A DNA stretch of 64,000 nucleotides from Anthostomella pinea (lineage: Eukaryota; Ascomycota; Sordariomycetes; Xylariales; Xylariaceae): positions 5,456,001-5,520,000 of the forward strand of contig CAUWAG010000020.1 of assembly GCA_963556695.1 (NCBI GenBank), written 5' to 3'. This document shows, piece by piece, positions 1 to 11,636 of this stretch. The position numbers were made by a program, and so were the translations under genes. Under the pieces are notes generated by a model. It worked only from the letters and a program-made list of their open reading frames with translations. It was not told where the DNA came from and did no database searches. Each line of letters begins with the position of its first letter. Position 1 is the stretch's first letter.

Positions 1-3000
1 GTGCCAATGGCGGAAGCAGTGTCTGAAGGGCAGTGAGTTCAGTATGTAGGCCAACCAGCTCCAATGGGGTCTGAATCGTTTGAAGCTGACTTACCCGCCA
101 TCGTGAAGACAGTTTCTCACGAGAGCAGATGAGGGTCTAGTCTGCCTGTCTGGTGTCTGGGAGCCTTCCTCTAGGTCAAGAGGTGAAGTGAGGCAGAAGT
201 AACAGAGCCTGATCCTAAACTGAAGAAGAGGAGAACCTGCAGACGGACGGGTGCAGGTAGGTGCAACGCTGTGCGTGCAGGTTTATATCAGTCAATTTAC
301 TTCTAAGCAGCAACCTGACAGCCCACGCCTGCATTCGCTCGCCCTACACTCTTGGCCAGGCCCTACATTGACTGACCCTCTCGAACCCTGATCATCAGTG
401 ATCCCGGCGATCATAGACTCGGCCAGATGGCTGGGCAACTCATCAGACGCTCCGGCCATCCAGTATTACACACACGTCAGCTTCCTCCTGAAGATAAGGT
501 TCTGTCAGGTAGCCAGTGGGGGCTCGCAGATAGAAGGACATAGGAATCAACCTGCAGTCGGTTATCCTCTCCCAAACAGCCCAGACTGCAGACTCTGCTG
601 GCTTGGTATCACTCGTTGAGCAGTGGTTGTGTTACCGCCTGTCCTGGTTCAGGCTGCCAGGGCAATATCGAAACGACCGTAAATGTCGGCCAATGGTGTT
701 TGGAGCCCTACTCTGACGAGTATCGCCTCAGATGTCGCGATTGCAGAGCCTGCCTCGCATACGCCCCCAATGCTCCCTCCCGCCAAGCGATGTTGGTGGC
801 GGGTAAATGCCCAAGCCAGAGCATTGTCCGACAAGTCCAAGGTCTCCAAGAGGTCAGGACCGGGTCCTCTGCTCCTCAGGGCGTCCGTCCAATGTTGGGT
901 ACGAAACCGACGACGGCCATGCCAGATAGAGAGACAGGAAATATTTCCTCTCGGAGAGTGACCAGATATCCAAGAACCGCCCGCAGCCACAGCACCCCCG
1001 CTCCAACCTCACCTCGGCGACTTGGTCTGCCGAGTCTCCCCATCCTGCGGGTTTGCCAAGGGCCAAGCCTCGAAGCGAGACCAACAAAGCCGATAGCATT
1101 TGCAACATTGCCTCTTGCTCTTCGCTTCTTCCCCAGGTGTCGTCCACTTTGGGTAGGTGAGCGTGCTGATAAGGCGTCGCTTGGCGTCTCTTGGCCTCTA
1201 ACAAACAAATCAGAAGAGGGGTTTCTTCCACTGGATGCGACGTTGCAACGAAAGGGCAGAAACCCCTACTATAACACTATAGGCCCGGGGAGCGAACGGT
1301 GCGGGTGTGTCGCATTACCGCCACGCTACTCACGCATGGAAGCGCATTCCAAAGCACGTGTTCCCCAGTCGTTATCACGTACACCATTCGCATCAGTCCC
1401 GCAAGTTCGGGACGGCCGTCTGATTCTGTCACTCAGCTGCATGCAGTCGAGATTTGGGAGAAGCTCTAGATCTTGACGAACGGGGGCTGGCAGGGAGGGT
1501 GATGCGATTGCTAGGCTTGAGGCGATTTACAGTCTGTACATATTACGCCTGGGGCGGGCAGGCGGCTTAGTTACCTCAATGCGAAAGGCCCATCAAAACT
1601 TTCGAAGAATGTAACGACTTGGAACGGGCCAAGGTTATCTCTGTTGCGTGGCTTGCCAAGTCAACGTAGGTCTTACCCCTGCAGTCGACGAACCGCTTCT
1701 ATGTGCGGTCTGCGCCGTTGTCAGGCTTGAAAGCTTGTGCTACGAAGCTAAGTTATTGGCCTACTATTTCGAATCGCTTGATGATTCCAGCTTCACAATT
1801 TCGACATATCTTGCGCGAATCAGGCTGCCTTCGTAGGCACGTACCTGGCATTCAAGAGATCGGATTCTCTCCCCGCTGTCTCCCCAAGGAGGAACGACAA
1901 TCACTTGGCGATGACTCATCGAGCCAATAATGCGAGCATGTTGGTCGCACAAGCAGGCAAGCAAGCAGGCAAACGACCACGGCACAGCAACTAGCGCAGA
2001 TACGAGAGCCCGGTGCCAAGGGGAAGGATCAGAGCGGCTTGATGCCAAGTTGTGACGAGCCGTCTAACCTATAAGGATAAAGGGTTCTATAGTGTTTATG
2101 TTCTGAGGTAATTCAACACAAAGGACGATAGAGGCTTCTGTTAACTAGAAGACACTCAGATGCTGGGGCTTGGTCTGATCCAAGGGATCACTGTATAGTC
2201 GAGTCGTCAGGAGATTTCTCCCACCTTAGGGTTGGCTAAGATGCTTAGATTGATCACTGAGGCAGAGACTGTCTATCTGTCTAGCCAGGAAATGTCCATC
2301 ATTATATATCCAATCTCTCCCTCATTGATGAGGTGTGCTCACCATTGCTCGCGTGAGCAGACGTGAGCAACTCTAGTCACGTGATCTTGGCTCCCTGGAT
2401 CACGTGCCTGGATGCCCTGCGCTGTTCTGTATTGTGTCCCCATTCTAATTGGGTTTCCTTATAGGTCATCCTTTTCTCTTCAGGCCTGCCCACAGGCCCG
2501 TGGTATTGTTGGTTCGTAATACAAGTCCACTCACTACGCAGCTGATTAGCTGAACATAGAAAGGGAAGCATACAACTCGTCAAACGAAGAATTTCGTGCG
2601 CTACCCACCTCACGCCGGCAAATCGCGGAGGAGCTGACCGCAAGATGCAGTTCTTTGCTAATGTAAGTCTTCTAGAACGAACGAGGCAGCTCGGGAAACG
2701 TTTTATGGTTCGGTTCCTTGGTAAGGGGTAACTACCCTAGTTGCGGCTCTCGTGGATGAACATGTGACTGGTCTTTTTTCGCTATGTCCCGTGCCTTGTG
2801 ATACAATAGTCCGTCAGGATATAGGAATGTTATCTTTAGCCATGACTCATAAGGTATCATAGATCCTTCCGGCATAAAGGCCGACATGAACCGTTAGCCG
2901 CGTGGTGACTACGGTCAATGCCATGCCGAACGCTTTTTACGTCTATAGGGTGCAAATGTTCGACGCCCGGATATATTCTACATATCTTGCAGGTAGGGTG

Positions 3001-4490
3001 TTTCGAAATCTCGCTCCTTTCTGCTCGTCCATGCATGCTGCAGCGTGAAGATACGGTCTGAATTGAAGCGGATATATTTCACACTCCATACCTATTTCAT
3101 TGAGGAAATGCTTTGCGTAGCCAGTCTCTGGATGGTACGACAGTCACCCAATCATACCCCGTCTTCGGGGCCGGTGCTGCGGGGATGCCCTCCGAGACTC
3201 ATTCCTACCAAACCTCCCACCTCACTAGGAATTATTTTCCTGGCTCAATTGTTCCAATCTTTGATAGAATTCTTCTCCACCTGGAGACACTGTCTCTTAA
3301 GAAGGGACTCTCTCATCCTCGGTTAGCAGTTATGCTGTGACACTCACACGTAAGACCATAACTATCTATCCGGTCTGAAAGCTCATCTCGAAAGTTGGTT
3401 GGGATGCAATTGCAATACTTTGAAATGCATGAGCTAATAACTGGTTCTTATTTAATATTGCTCTTGGACTCTCCTTGTGCCAGACCACTACCCAGATTTG
3501 ACCGTCGACCAGCTGACCATTAAACCGCTCCATGTCCCAGGGTCTTTGATAATGAGATTATTCTTCCATTATCCTGATATCATCACAAAGTCCATTATCC
3601 CGACACAACTTGTGCAAGATAACTTGCCAATGGCCGTATTGTACGACTGGATAATTTGGAGACTGGAGCCAAATATCCTTCACATTTAGTACATCATCAT
3701 CTACAACCCTCTACCGACAGTGGTAGCGGGTCGTCGGTCATCAATATGAGACTACTGTTTGCTCCAATAGGTACACCATGTGGGTTCAAGTCACCACTAT
3801 TCCATCATTTATCCATTGAAATCAAATAGGGTCACATGTCCACCCTGTATGGGAAACATAGGCATCAATATTTCTGCATGAGGCAGGCACCGTTGCGGGT
3901 CGCGGCGCCAGCCTCGAGGAAAAGGGGCTTCGTGTTTATATTGACGTGGTCGAGACAATGTGCAGATGATTATCACTCCTCTCCGGTGTCCAAGGAGAAA
4001 CGGATGAGCCAATGTTTAGCTGCCAACCGTTCGTAGGTTGCAATCACCTGCTATCTCACCTTGAGGATATAAGAGCAGCGCGAATACTGTGTAAAAGGGT
4101 ACCTACCGAGTGCCATTCATGTATTGATGTTGCTTCAGGTCTCTGTCATGACGAGTCTGACTATGATGGTATATTGATAGGTACCATACATATCGTTCGC
4201 ACCGACGATGGGTAAAGGGCTCCATGTGAAACAGGCGCTTGTGCACGTGTGAAGGATACCGTCTCCTATGAGTCGAAAGATCCAACTGAAACAAGAAGAA
4301 GGGAAGTATCTCAAGGGAGCTGACTAAAGTTACGACATGTAGCTTCAGCCGTGACTTCATGGTATTGAATATCCACCATATGTGCAACACGCAAAATGAC
4401 ACAGCAAATGTTCAGGTCAATCTTCAGGAGCGTGTTCATATAAAGCCACGTAGACATTTACTACCGCTACTAGGTAGGGCAGGAGCATTC
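1..4490. other. Gene-poor region, no gene supported
   Basis: Open frames exist on both strands, the longest at 616-1476 plus, but none shows recognisable domains, convincing splice structure or protein-like composition. A short GCAAGCAG-type repeat lies near 1950-1975. I cannot assign a function to anything here. Confidence 0.5.
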
Positions 4491-5950
4491 TTGTCCATCT
4501 TGAAACAATGCAAGATGAGCCTGACTGGTACGCATCACAACTACCGGCAAGCCCAACCCGAGATTCTGCCAAGCAGTTGCTGCAAGTACTCACATTTTAA
4601 TTACTGGCAGCTTCAACCCCCAGGCGACTTCCCGCGGGCTTCTTTGCATATACAGGCTCGAAGTGCCAGTGTCGTGTCCATCTGATCGCTCCAACATCAA
4701 CACTTACACAGCACGAATCACAACAACCATCCACCGCAAGAAAGCCACCGCACAAGAGCCGATCGACAGATACACCCAAACCGCACCGACCAGAACCAGC
4801 GAACTCCATGATGTCTGAAACTCGTGAACAGTTTTTACAGCGGGTCATCAGGTTCAGGGCGAATCCACTCGGGCTTGGCCCACAGACACACTGCAAGGAC
4901 TACGAAGCCACCAACGCGGACAAGGACGAGAAGGGCACTACCATCACGAAGAACACCTGCCACGCATTCATCGACTATTACAACAGCCGCGATGAATGGT
5001 GCCAGTGGAGGGTGCCCGGCAAAGCTGTCATAGTTGCCGGCGTGGATGGTAAAGCTACGAATAGCACAGCTACGAATGGTATAGTTACAAATGGCACAAC
5101 TACGGACCGCGGGGGCAGTCCCAGACCGCCTGTTGAGGGAGAAGGCCAGTGGTAGGAAATTTTCAAGGCCGAGGGCGTCAAGTTCGAGGTGGCTGCCCAG
5201 GAGAGTTTTATCGGGGCATATTCGTACGTCTATAATCGGGATTGACTGAAATATATATTTTATAATGAACACGCTAATGTGATCTATGAAATAGATTCGG
5301 GGACACAGACGTTATCAACTGCATCGAAAAGGCCACGGAGCAGTTCCCTGATAGCGACTATATACGTACAGTCAATGGGACTTGCACGAGTGGTGGTAAG
5401 TTTATTGAATGGAAAATTTCGGCCGCGAGACACGTGTAGCACAGGGGGAAATGGTACACGGGGGAGGGTATGATACATATGACTGCGGTTCCGGTTCATT
5501 GGAGCCTTGTGTAACACTCACATACATACGTACCTGGAGAGGCATACCTACAGGTGGTACGACGCTAATACCATCAAACATTCCAACATGCACTACATCT
5601 TCATGATGGCTAGGAAGCAGCCGCACGCATATAACTTGCGCAGTGAACTAGGTACTACAACGTGCAAGACTAGACCCTGGACTGCTATCCAGGTCATGCC
5701 CAAGCGCGTACCCAGGGCAGGAACAACAGCACAAGTGGCTGGCAAGTTAGATCCATTATAAGCAGGCACTACATAGAGTACACGTGACGGCATATGAACT
5801 GGAATACAAGACAACCAGTTAACATGATAGTCTGCCTACCTGGACATGTGTCTGTCTATTGCTGGAGAGCGACAAACATGCAAGGCCGTTTCTAACCCAG
5901 GCCAAGGGGACCAAGAGCAGCAACCACTGCAGATACAGCCATGGAAAAAG
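4490..5950 (+). repeat. Unit A of a diverged ~1.75-kb tandem duplication
   Basis: This stretch matches 6250-7760 in the same order and orientation. Matching landmarks include TTCTTGTCCATC (about 4490 and 6258), GATTCTGCCA (about 4562 and 6321), the coding exons, the intron with its GCTAATG branch site, and a downstream match around ATTGGAG..TTGTGTA (about 5499 and 7345). Many differences are transitions. The unit carries the pseudogene at 4808-5439. The unit edges are approximate. Confidence 0.7.
4808..5439 (+). pseudogene. Decayed two-exon gene of unknown family, copy A
   Basis: I do not recognise this family. Exon 1 is 4808-5223 and exon 2 is 5295-5439. The intron has donor GTACGT, a GCTAATG branch site and a TAG acceptor, and the phase closes exactly, giving 186 codons plus stop. 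One in-frame TAG at 5153-5155 interrupts exon 1 where the paralogue has CAC. Conserved blocks shared with copy B are NADKDE, TKNTC, KFEV, GTC and EWKIS. A low-complexity TNG-rich stretch lies at codons 79-100 and has no counterpart in copy B. No signal peptide is visible at the chosen ATG, so the true start may lie upstream. Cysteines are conserved between copies, which would fit a small secreted protein, but that is inference. Confidence 0.6.
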
Positions 5951-6249
5951 CAGTACTCGCTCCAGGCTAGCTCGCGCTAGATTTTGTAGACACACCGGTA
6001 CTCGGACTGGTGATATTGTTTGGGGATAAGATCATTGATATGTTGCCCATTTAGATGAACCTTTAGGGGTGTGTTTATGTCAAATGCATGCACTACTGTG
6101 AGATTTCAAAGTGTTCCACCTTCCTACTTGAATAATTGTGAAGGTGACCTCCTTCAGCTACCTAATGAGGTGATCCCACACGAGGGCCAATATACTGCGC
6201 ATAAAACGCCACTGAGCACGTTAATAACTACGGCTAATGGGTAAGGCTT

Positions 6250-7760
6250 GAAACCTTCTTGTCCATCCCAAAGCACCGCAACTCTAATCAGTACGTCTTA
6301 CAACTATAAGTAAGTCAAGATTCTGCCAGCTAGTTGCTAGAAGTATTTAACATTTCAATCACCGCCAGTTTCACACATGCACACACGCATACAGACCTTC
6401 CCCCCCCCCCCAAAGAAAATTACCACGGGCTTTTTCTACTATACAGGCGCTAAGTGGAAGTTTTGTGCGCATTTGCACGCTTCAGAATCTATGCTCACAG
6501 GGACGATCGGAGAAAGGTATACGAAGGTTTCGCTGGAGCCATATTGGCGTTAAGGCCGGGTGAGTCCCTCTATTCTCATCTCTTGCCGTGCTAGCAACTC
6601 CGCAGTGAGTGTGCTGCCATGAGGCATCAATCTTTTCTTCTTTTCTTTATTTGTTAATTTGCCCAAGGTTGAAACCCACATAATTCACAGCGAGAAAGCG
6701 ATAGGAAGAGAGCCATGCCGATGAATACACTCACTGAGTCCCACCCTGAGCCAGCAAGCTCCATCATGCCTAACACCCCAAGGTTCAGCGAGGCGCGCAG
6801 CCCTCACAGATGGTGCCGGGACTACAAGGCCGTGAACGCAGACAAGGACGAGAGGGGTGCGATCACCACGAAGAACACCTGCCGCGCGATCATGCGCAAG
6901 TACGACAGCGACAATTGCTTTTGAATTTCCCTTGCCAAGTTGTCGAAGAGATCGGAGGCGACGTGTGGCACCAGCTTTTCGAGATTGACTACTGCAAGTT
7001 CGAGGTGGTCAGCGTGAACAGTGACCCTATACCTAGATGCCCATTCCTGTACGTCCAAGATCGGGATTGAAACTGAGTGAGGTATACCCTATATGACAAT
7101 GCAAGATGCTAATGCCATCCTGTGGAACAGATTCGGGAATCAAGACATCGTTAGCTTGCATCCAAAAGGCTATGGACCTATTCCCCGGCAGTTACAACGT
7201 AGCTACAGTCGTTGGGACTTGCAAATGCGGCAGTTTGGAACTTGAATGGAAGATCTCGAGCTCGGGAACGAAGTAGCATGGGGACGAAGATGCTCTATCA
7301 ATATGGGGTTGAGGGTACAAGGTTTCCGAAGCTTTTCATGGGTCATTGGAGTATTGTGTAGCATTTGCATCTGCACATGACAGGCATACTAGATTTCTGT
7401 AGTGATATAAGTAGGTGGTATGGCGCCCAATACTATTACACATCTCAGCATGCATCACATCCTGTACGTCGGCTGAGAAACACCCACCTGCAAGGTGACT
7501 TGGGTGGCAAACTATAAACTGCAATGAGCGAAACTATAAACTGAACTGCGTGACTAAATTAAACAAGTTCAGGCCATACCTAACCCTACACGCGAGGCAG
7601 GTATAAGGATTCCTGCCATTTCAAAAGACGCCGTCTATCAAGCAAGAACTCACCATCAGGGCCATTGGCTCCTATCAGTCGTATCAGCAGGCACTCCCTG
7701 TAGAACAACGTAACGATGCCCCTAGAGACGCGTCTCTAGCCTCGCAAGGGGATCGAGAGC
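6250..7760 (+). repeat. Unit B of the tandem duplication
   Basis: Second copy of the unit at 4490-5950, separated by about 300 bp. It includes homologous upstream sequence, both exons, the intron and about 450 bp of downstream sequence. A C10 homopolymer near 6402-6411 is specific to this copy. Edges are approximate. Confidence 0.65.
6715..7276 (+). pseudogene. Decayed two-exon gene of unknown family, copy B
   Basis: Paralogue of 4808-5439. The first block (6715 to about 6900) contains NADKDER and TKNTC. The frame then breaks: a TGA follows at 6922, and the homologous continuation (KFEVV near 7000) is in another frame. The intron is 7049-7130 with GTACGT donor and GCTAATG branch site as in copy A. 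In exon 2 a one-base insertion near 7145 shifts the frame before the conserved GTC and EWKIS motifs, and the homologous frame ends at TAG 7274-7276. At least two frameshifts make this copy inactive. Confidence 0.6.
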
Positions 7761-8130
7761 AGGGACAATTGCACACCCAGTATGAGCAAGCCTCAGGTGA
7801 ATACCGCTGTTGTCTTGGGTTTGGCTCCTCCCTTCGGTCGAAGAGCTTAGAGAAAACAAAACCAAATCGCTGCGACACACGCCGGTGGTTTTGCCAGACT
7901 CGAGTGCAGCTGACCCTCTGCCGGACCTTTCAGGGGAACAGTACACAGTCTCCACTATATGTTGAAGAAGACACCAATAGACACACACACGAAATTGTCC
8001 GGAGTAAGGTCATTGCTATATTGCTCAATCAGAAGATGGTATCTTGCTTTTGCCTCTCCTATTCCAAAACGCCCAGATTTTCATTGACTACCTTGACCGT
8101 CGCCAGTTGTCCTGGAGTGAAACCGAACCA
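7761..8130. other. 3' flank of CLP1, no gene seen
   Basis: The open frame on the plus strand here runs into the antisense of the CLP1 last exon and shows no protein features. It probably holds the CLP1 3' UTR. Confidence 0.5.
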
Positions 8131-9655
8131 TCAACCAACCAAGCTAACCATTGGTTCCGGCCAGCTGCCCCATAAGAGAGGTCGATCACCCAGCCGGGCG
8201 CTGACGGGCGCGAGGACCTTGAGCTTCCGGCGCTTCTCGTCGACTTCGGCCACGTACACAAAGCCCATGACATTAGAGTCGCGGATAGTCTCAGCGGTAT
8301 CATGGACCGTGGCGTACATGACGGCCAGCGTGCAGTTCTGCATCATCAGCGATGGTTCCGCCTTCTCGATCGCCTCGCTGTACGAGTCCTCGTCGGAGGC
8401 CGTTGGTGCTGCGGTCCTGTGTTAGCATCATGTCATCGGCTAGTATATAATAAGAGGGGTAAGGGGTCGGCAAAGGAATGCGTACCTTGGTTGACTTTCC
8501 ACATAGACAAGGCCGCAAAGTCCATCTGCTGTGTGAACGGGCTGAGCGTAGTCTTGGAGCTGCCGAAGAAGTATTCCCGGATCGCTGCCTCGCGGACCTG
8601 CTGCATGAACCCTGCATCTCTCTCCACTACCCCTCCAGACTTGTCCAAGCCTACCACCGTGATCGTCTCGCCCAAACTCGTCTGCTGTCCTGCAAATCTC
8701 TTCTGCATCTCGCTACCCACGCGTTCTGAACCGACCACCAGCACAATATTGACGGAAAACTCGGCGACAATATGCGCGATGTGATCATAACCGCCCTTCG
8801 CATTTACACCTCCGCTATCGATCAGCATACCGGACGTCTTGACCCCCGGGTCCTCAGTAAGGCGAGACGTGCTCGCCACAGCCAGCCGGCTTAACAGGCG
8901 CTTAAAGAATCGCGGATTGTCGTCGGGCGAAGCCATTCCGTAGTAGTAGGCCAGCGGCAGCTTGACGGGAACCGGACTGGGTCCACTGCTGGGTGTGCTG
9001 CCCCACTCGGAGGTGGGATCTATGATAGTCGCGAACACGGCCGCGCTCAGTGTCCCGGGCAGCGCCAGCATGCCCTCTCGGCAATCGGCGTTGACAACTA
9101 GAGGTTGGCGGCCCACGCGCGTCGCCCAGCCTGTCAGCATGCGCACGAGGCTCGTCTTGCCGGAGTTTGGCGGTCCGATGACCAGCACGCGCGGTCCCAT
9201 CTGGCCTGTCCTCTCGGCCGTTGCGCGCAGGCCATCGAGCTTGAAGTGTAGGTTCACGTAGCTCACCATCGGGGTCTCGTCGGCGGTGGGTTCAGAAGTG
9301 TAGGCATCGTAGACGGCGCCGGGTTCGGAGGATATCTCGAGCGTGCAGCCGTGCCAGGTGTTGATCCTCGTCTTGGTTGCGGTAAAGGCATAGGGCGTGC
9401 TTGGCGCAAGCTCGGTGCCATCCTTCTCCGCCGTGCCTGAGACGAGCTTGATGTTCAGTGTCGAGCCATGCGCCACCTCGAAGCGGTACTCCCAGAAGGG
9501 CTCGAGGGATTGGGTCGTCGTCGGCGATACGGCGGCGGATGTTGTCGTTTGGACGGCCTACAAATCCCTATCTTAGTCGCATGGCTCTCATTGGCAGGCA
9601 TACATATTGTCAAACTCACCGTAGGAGCAATCTGCCCCAAGCCAGGTATAGACAT
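8131..9655 (-). CDS. CLP1: CLP1, mRNA cleavage/polyadenylation factor subunit
   Basis: Clp1 belongs to cleavage factor IA, which acts in the nucleus in pre-mRNA 3'-end cleavage and polyadenylation. Human Clp1 is an RNA 5'-kinase; yeast Clp1 binds ATP without kinase activity. Exons by frame: 9655-9620, 9557-8486 and 8408-8131, giving 461 aa. Introns have GTGAGT and GTACGC donors and a CTAAC branch site. Visible features are an N-terminal beta domain (WEYRFEVAHG), a Walker A GPPNSGKTS near residue 131, a central NTPase domain (SGMLIDSGG), and the C-terminal domain with QNCTLAVMYA, GFVYVAEVDE and the terminal WPEP. The length is typical. The third-exon acceptor (CGCAG at 8410-8409) was chosen because only it keeps the frame. 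It reads toward the tandem-duplication region. Confidence 0.93.
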
Positions 9656-10344
9656 CTTTACGTCATGTCGTTGAGTGTTGGAGAATGCGAGGCGGTTCTT
9701 GGTCGTCCGAAATGGTGGTGTAGAGACTCAGAGACGCAGCTCGTAGCCTTGCAGACATGGACATGGCGGGGCCAAGCCCGCAAGTCTACCTACCTAAGCT
9801 TGGACCTATTTTGTGGGGCCAAGCCTTCCCCCTTTGAGTCCTGACGTACATGTAGGTCGCTCCCTCACATAGGGGTCACGTTGTCTATGCCTCTGCGGAA
9901 AGGATCGTATATATCTGGCGCATTTACATTGCACTGTTCTGCTTACGATATCAAAATGAGCCCAAGCATCAACACAGAAAAATGGAAAACTCACATCAAA
10001 TGCAACCAAAGGGCCGGCCAGGTCGTAGGAACAAGCTGTTTGCGGTGGATTAGACAGCCTGCTTGGGGTTTTCCCACTTGGTTGTCCCATGGACTGTCGA
10101 GTGGTACGGGTTCTTCTGCAGATTCTTCTTTCAAGGAGATATAGGAAATTCGTTACATTCATGAGTACCTAAGCAAAACATAAAGGAGTCCTCTGAGGAG
10201 CGGTTCTATGTGTGGTATGGTGTGGGCGCTGTAGCAATGCAGTGGGTATCTTGAGAGCAAACCCAGGTGACCTTCGTAGAACGCCAAAATTTCTCTATCC
10301 GTCCCATGCGTCCCCTGATATCTCACAATCCCAGTCGTTCTTCC
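9656..10344. other. CLP1 promoter and IPK 3' flank
   Basis: No gene is supported. The right part should hold the 3' UTR of the downstream minus-strand kinase gene, and the left part the CLP1 promoter. A plus-strand frame at 9881-10144 has no recognisable content. Confidence 0.5.
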
Positions 10345-11636
10345 CTATTGCGACATCTTGTCAAAGATATCGACGAGACTCCTAACGCCCTTCAGCACGT
10401 TCTCATCGGGCCCTCGACCGGGCGTCCACGCGGCGTGTGCAAAATCGATCAGCTTCACCGAGTATATCCGTGGGAAACTTGACTCGTCCTCCGAGTCGTC
10501 TTCCAACTCATCCATGTCCACCGGCATCGAAGCCTTGCGGAGTTCTTCATCGTCCATACCGATGCCACTATCCACCCTAAGGTTAGCGCAAGCGGCTCGC
10601 GATGCACCTCGTTCGTGAACTGACGCAGAGACACCGGCTTTCGCTTCCTGGATGGCCGCCCTGAGCGCGTCTCCGTCTCCCTCGAACACGAGGAGCACAC
10701 TCGCCGAGTACATGCAGCTTTCAACACTTTCCAGCACTTCTACCACCCTCCGAAGGTCCGTGGCAAACGCTCCAGCTATTACCTTGCCAAGGTGCTTGTC
10801 AATGCCAGCAGCCTCGTTGAAGATGAATTTCTTGAATGAACCAATGAGATTGTCATCGTTCACCGTGAACCGTCCCCAGTCCTTGTCGTAGATCCGGTAG
10901 CCTTCCTTGTCTAATTCGGACTTTTCTGTTGATCCTTGGTAAACCCTCATGCCGGCGACGCGGAACCCAAAGTTCTTGTGTGTTGTCTCAGCTGCGATCT
11001 TGGCGAAGCGCTTCTTCTTCTCCGGGGGCGCATCATCTGCCCATAGCCGTTCGCCCAGCTTGGCGTCCATGATGTTTGGCTTCTTGTAGCCAAAGGAAGC
11101 GTTCTCCAGAACGACAGCCTTATCCGTGGCGATCTTCCTCGTCTTGTTGGGTACCCACTTGACTTCCGCGCTGCTATCATCCTTTCCGGCGTGCGCTTCG
11201 AGAATGGCTTGCCGTTCTTCGAGATGGAGGTGCGACTGTATCTCCCTTCTTATGGGCGATGGTATGTCGGCTTGCTCCACGAGATCGGGTATCTGTTCGT
11301 GTATAGAGGTCTCGTCACTGGTCTCGTTGAGCGAGAGGGTACCGATGTACAGTGGCATTATCTCGGCAAATTCAGGATGAAGGGTATGCGCCGACTCATA
11401 GAAATCGACCTCGGACTGGGTGCATGGCTTGATAAACAGCTCTCCGTCGGCGTCGCACATGGTTCCCGCACTGCTCACAGTCCTGAATCAGTATGACTAA
11501 CGTAGCAATCACGAAAGAGACACGAGACTGACTGTCCGGCGACGGCGTAGTTGTAGTCAACCAGGTCATTATGGTTGGGTATCTCGCGATCCCGGCTCGT
11601 GGCAGTCTTGCCGTTGGTCTCTCGCGTACTGAGCAT
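10345..11636 (-). CDS. Inositol polyphosphate multikinase (Arg82/Ipk2-type)
   Basis: Members phosphorylate inositol trisphosphate to higher inositol phosphates, and in yeast this protein also affects transcription of arginine and phosphate genes. Exons are 11636-11533 and 11470-10345, giving 409 aa. The donor is GTCAGT, and the junction restores the conserved AVAGHAGTM segment. Diagnostic IPK motifs are PNIMDAKLG (the PxxxDxKxG signature), ASVLLVFEGD (SSLL-type) and VKLIDFAHA (IDF metal-binding motif). An acidic linker with EDDSEDE precedes the IDF motif. It is head-to-tail with CLP1 on the same strand, with about 690 bp between coding regions. Confidence 0.9.

Noticed and set aside
616..1476. 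286-codon open frame on the plus strand
   Set aside because: Arg/Pro/Ser-rich chance-like composition, overlapping long frames on the minus strand, no domain, no supportive splice or start context.
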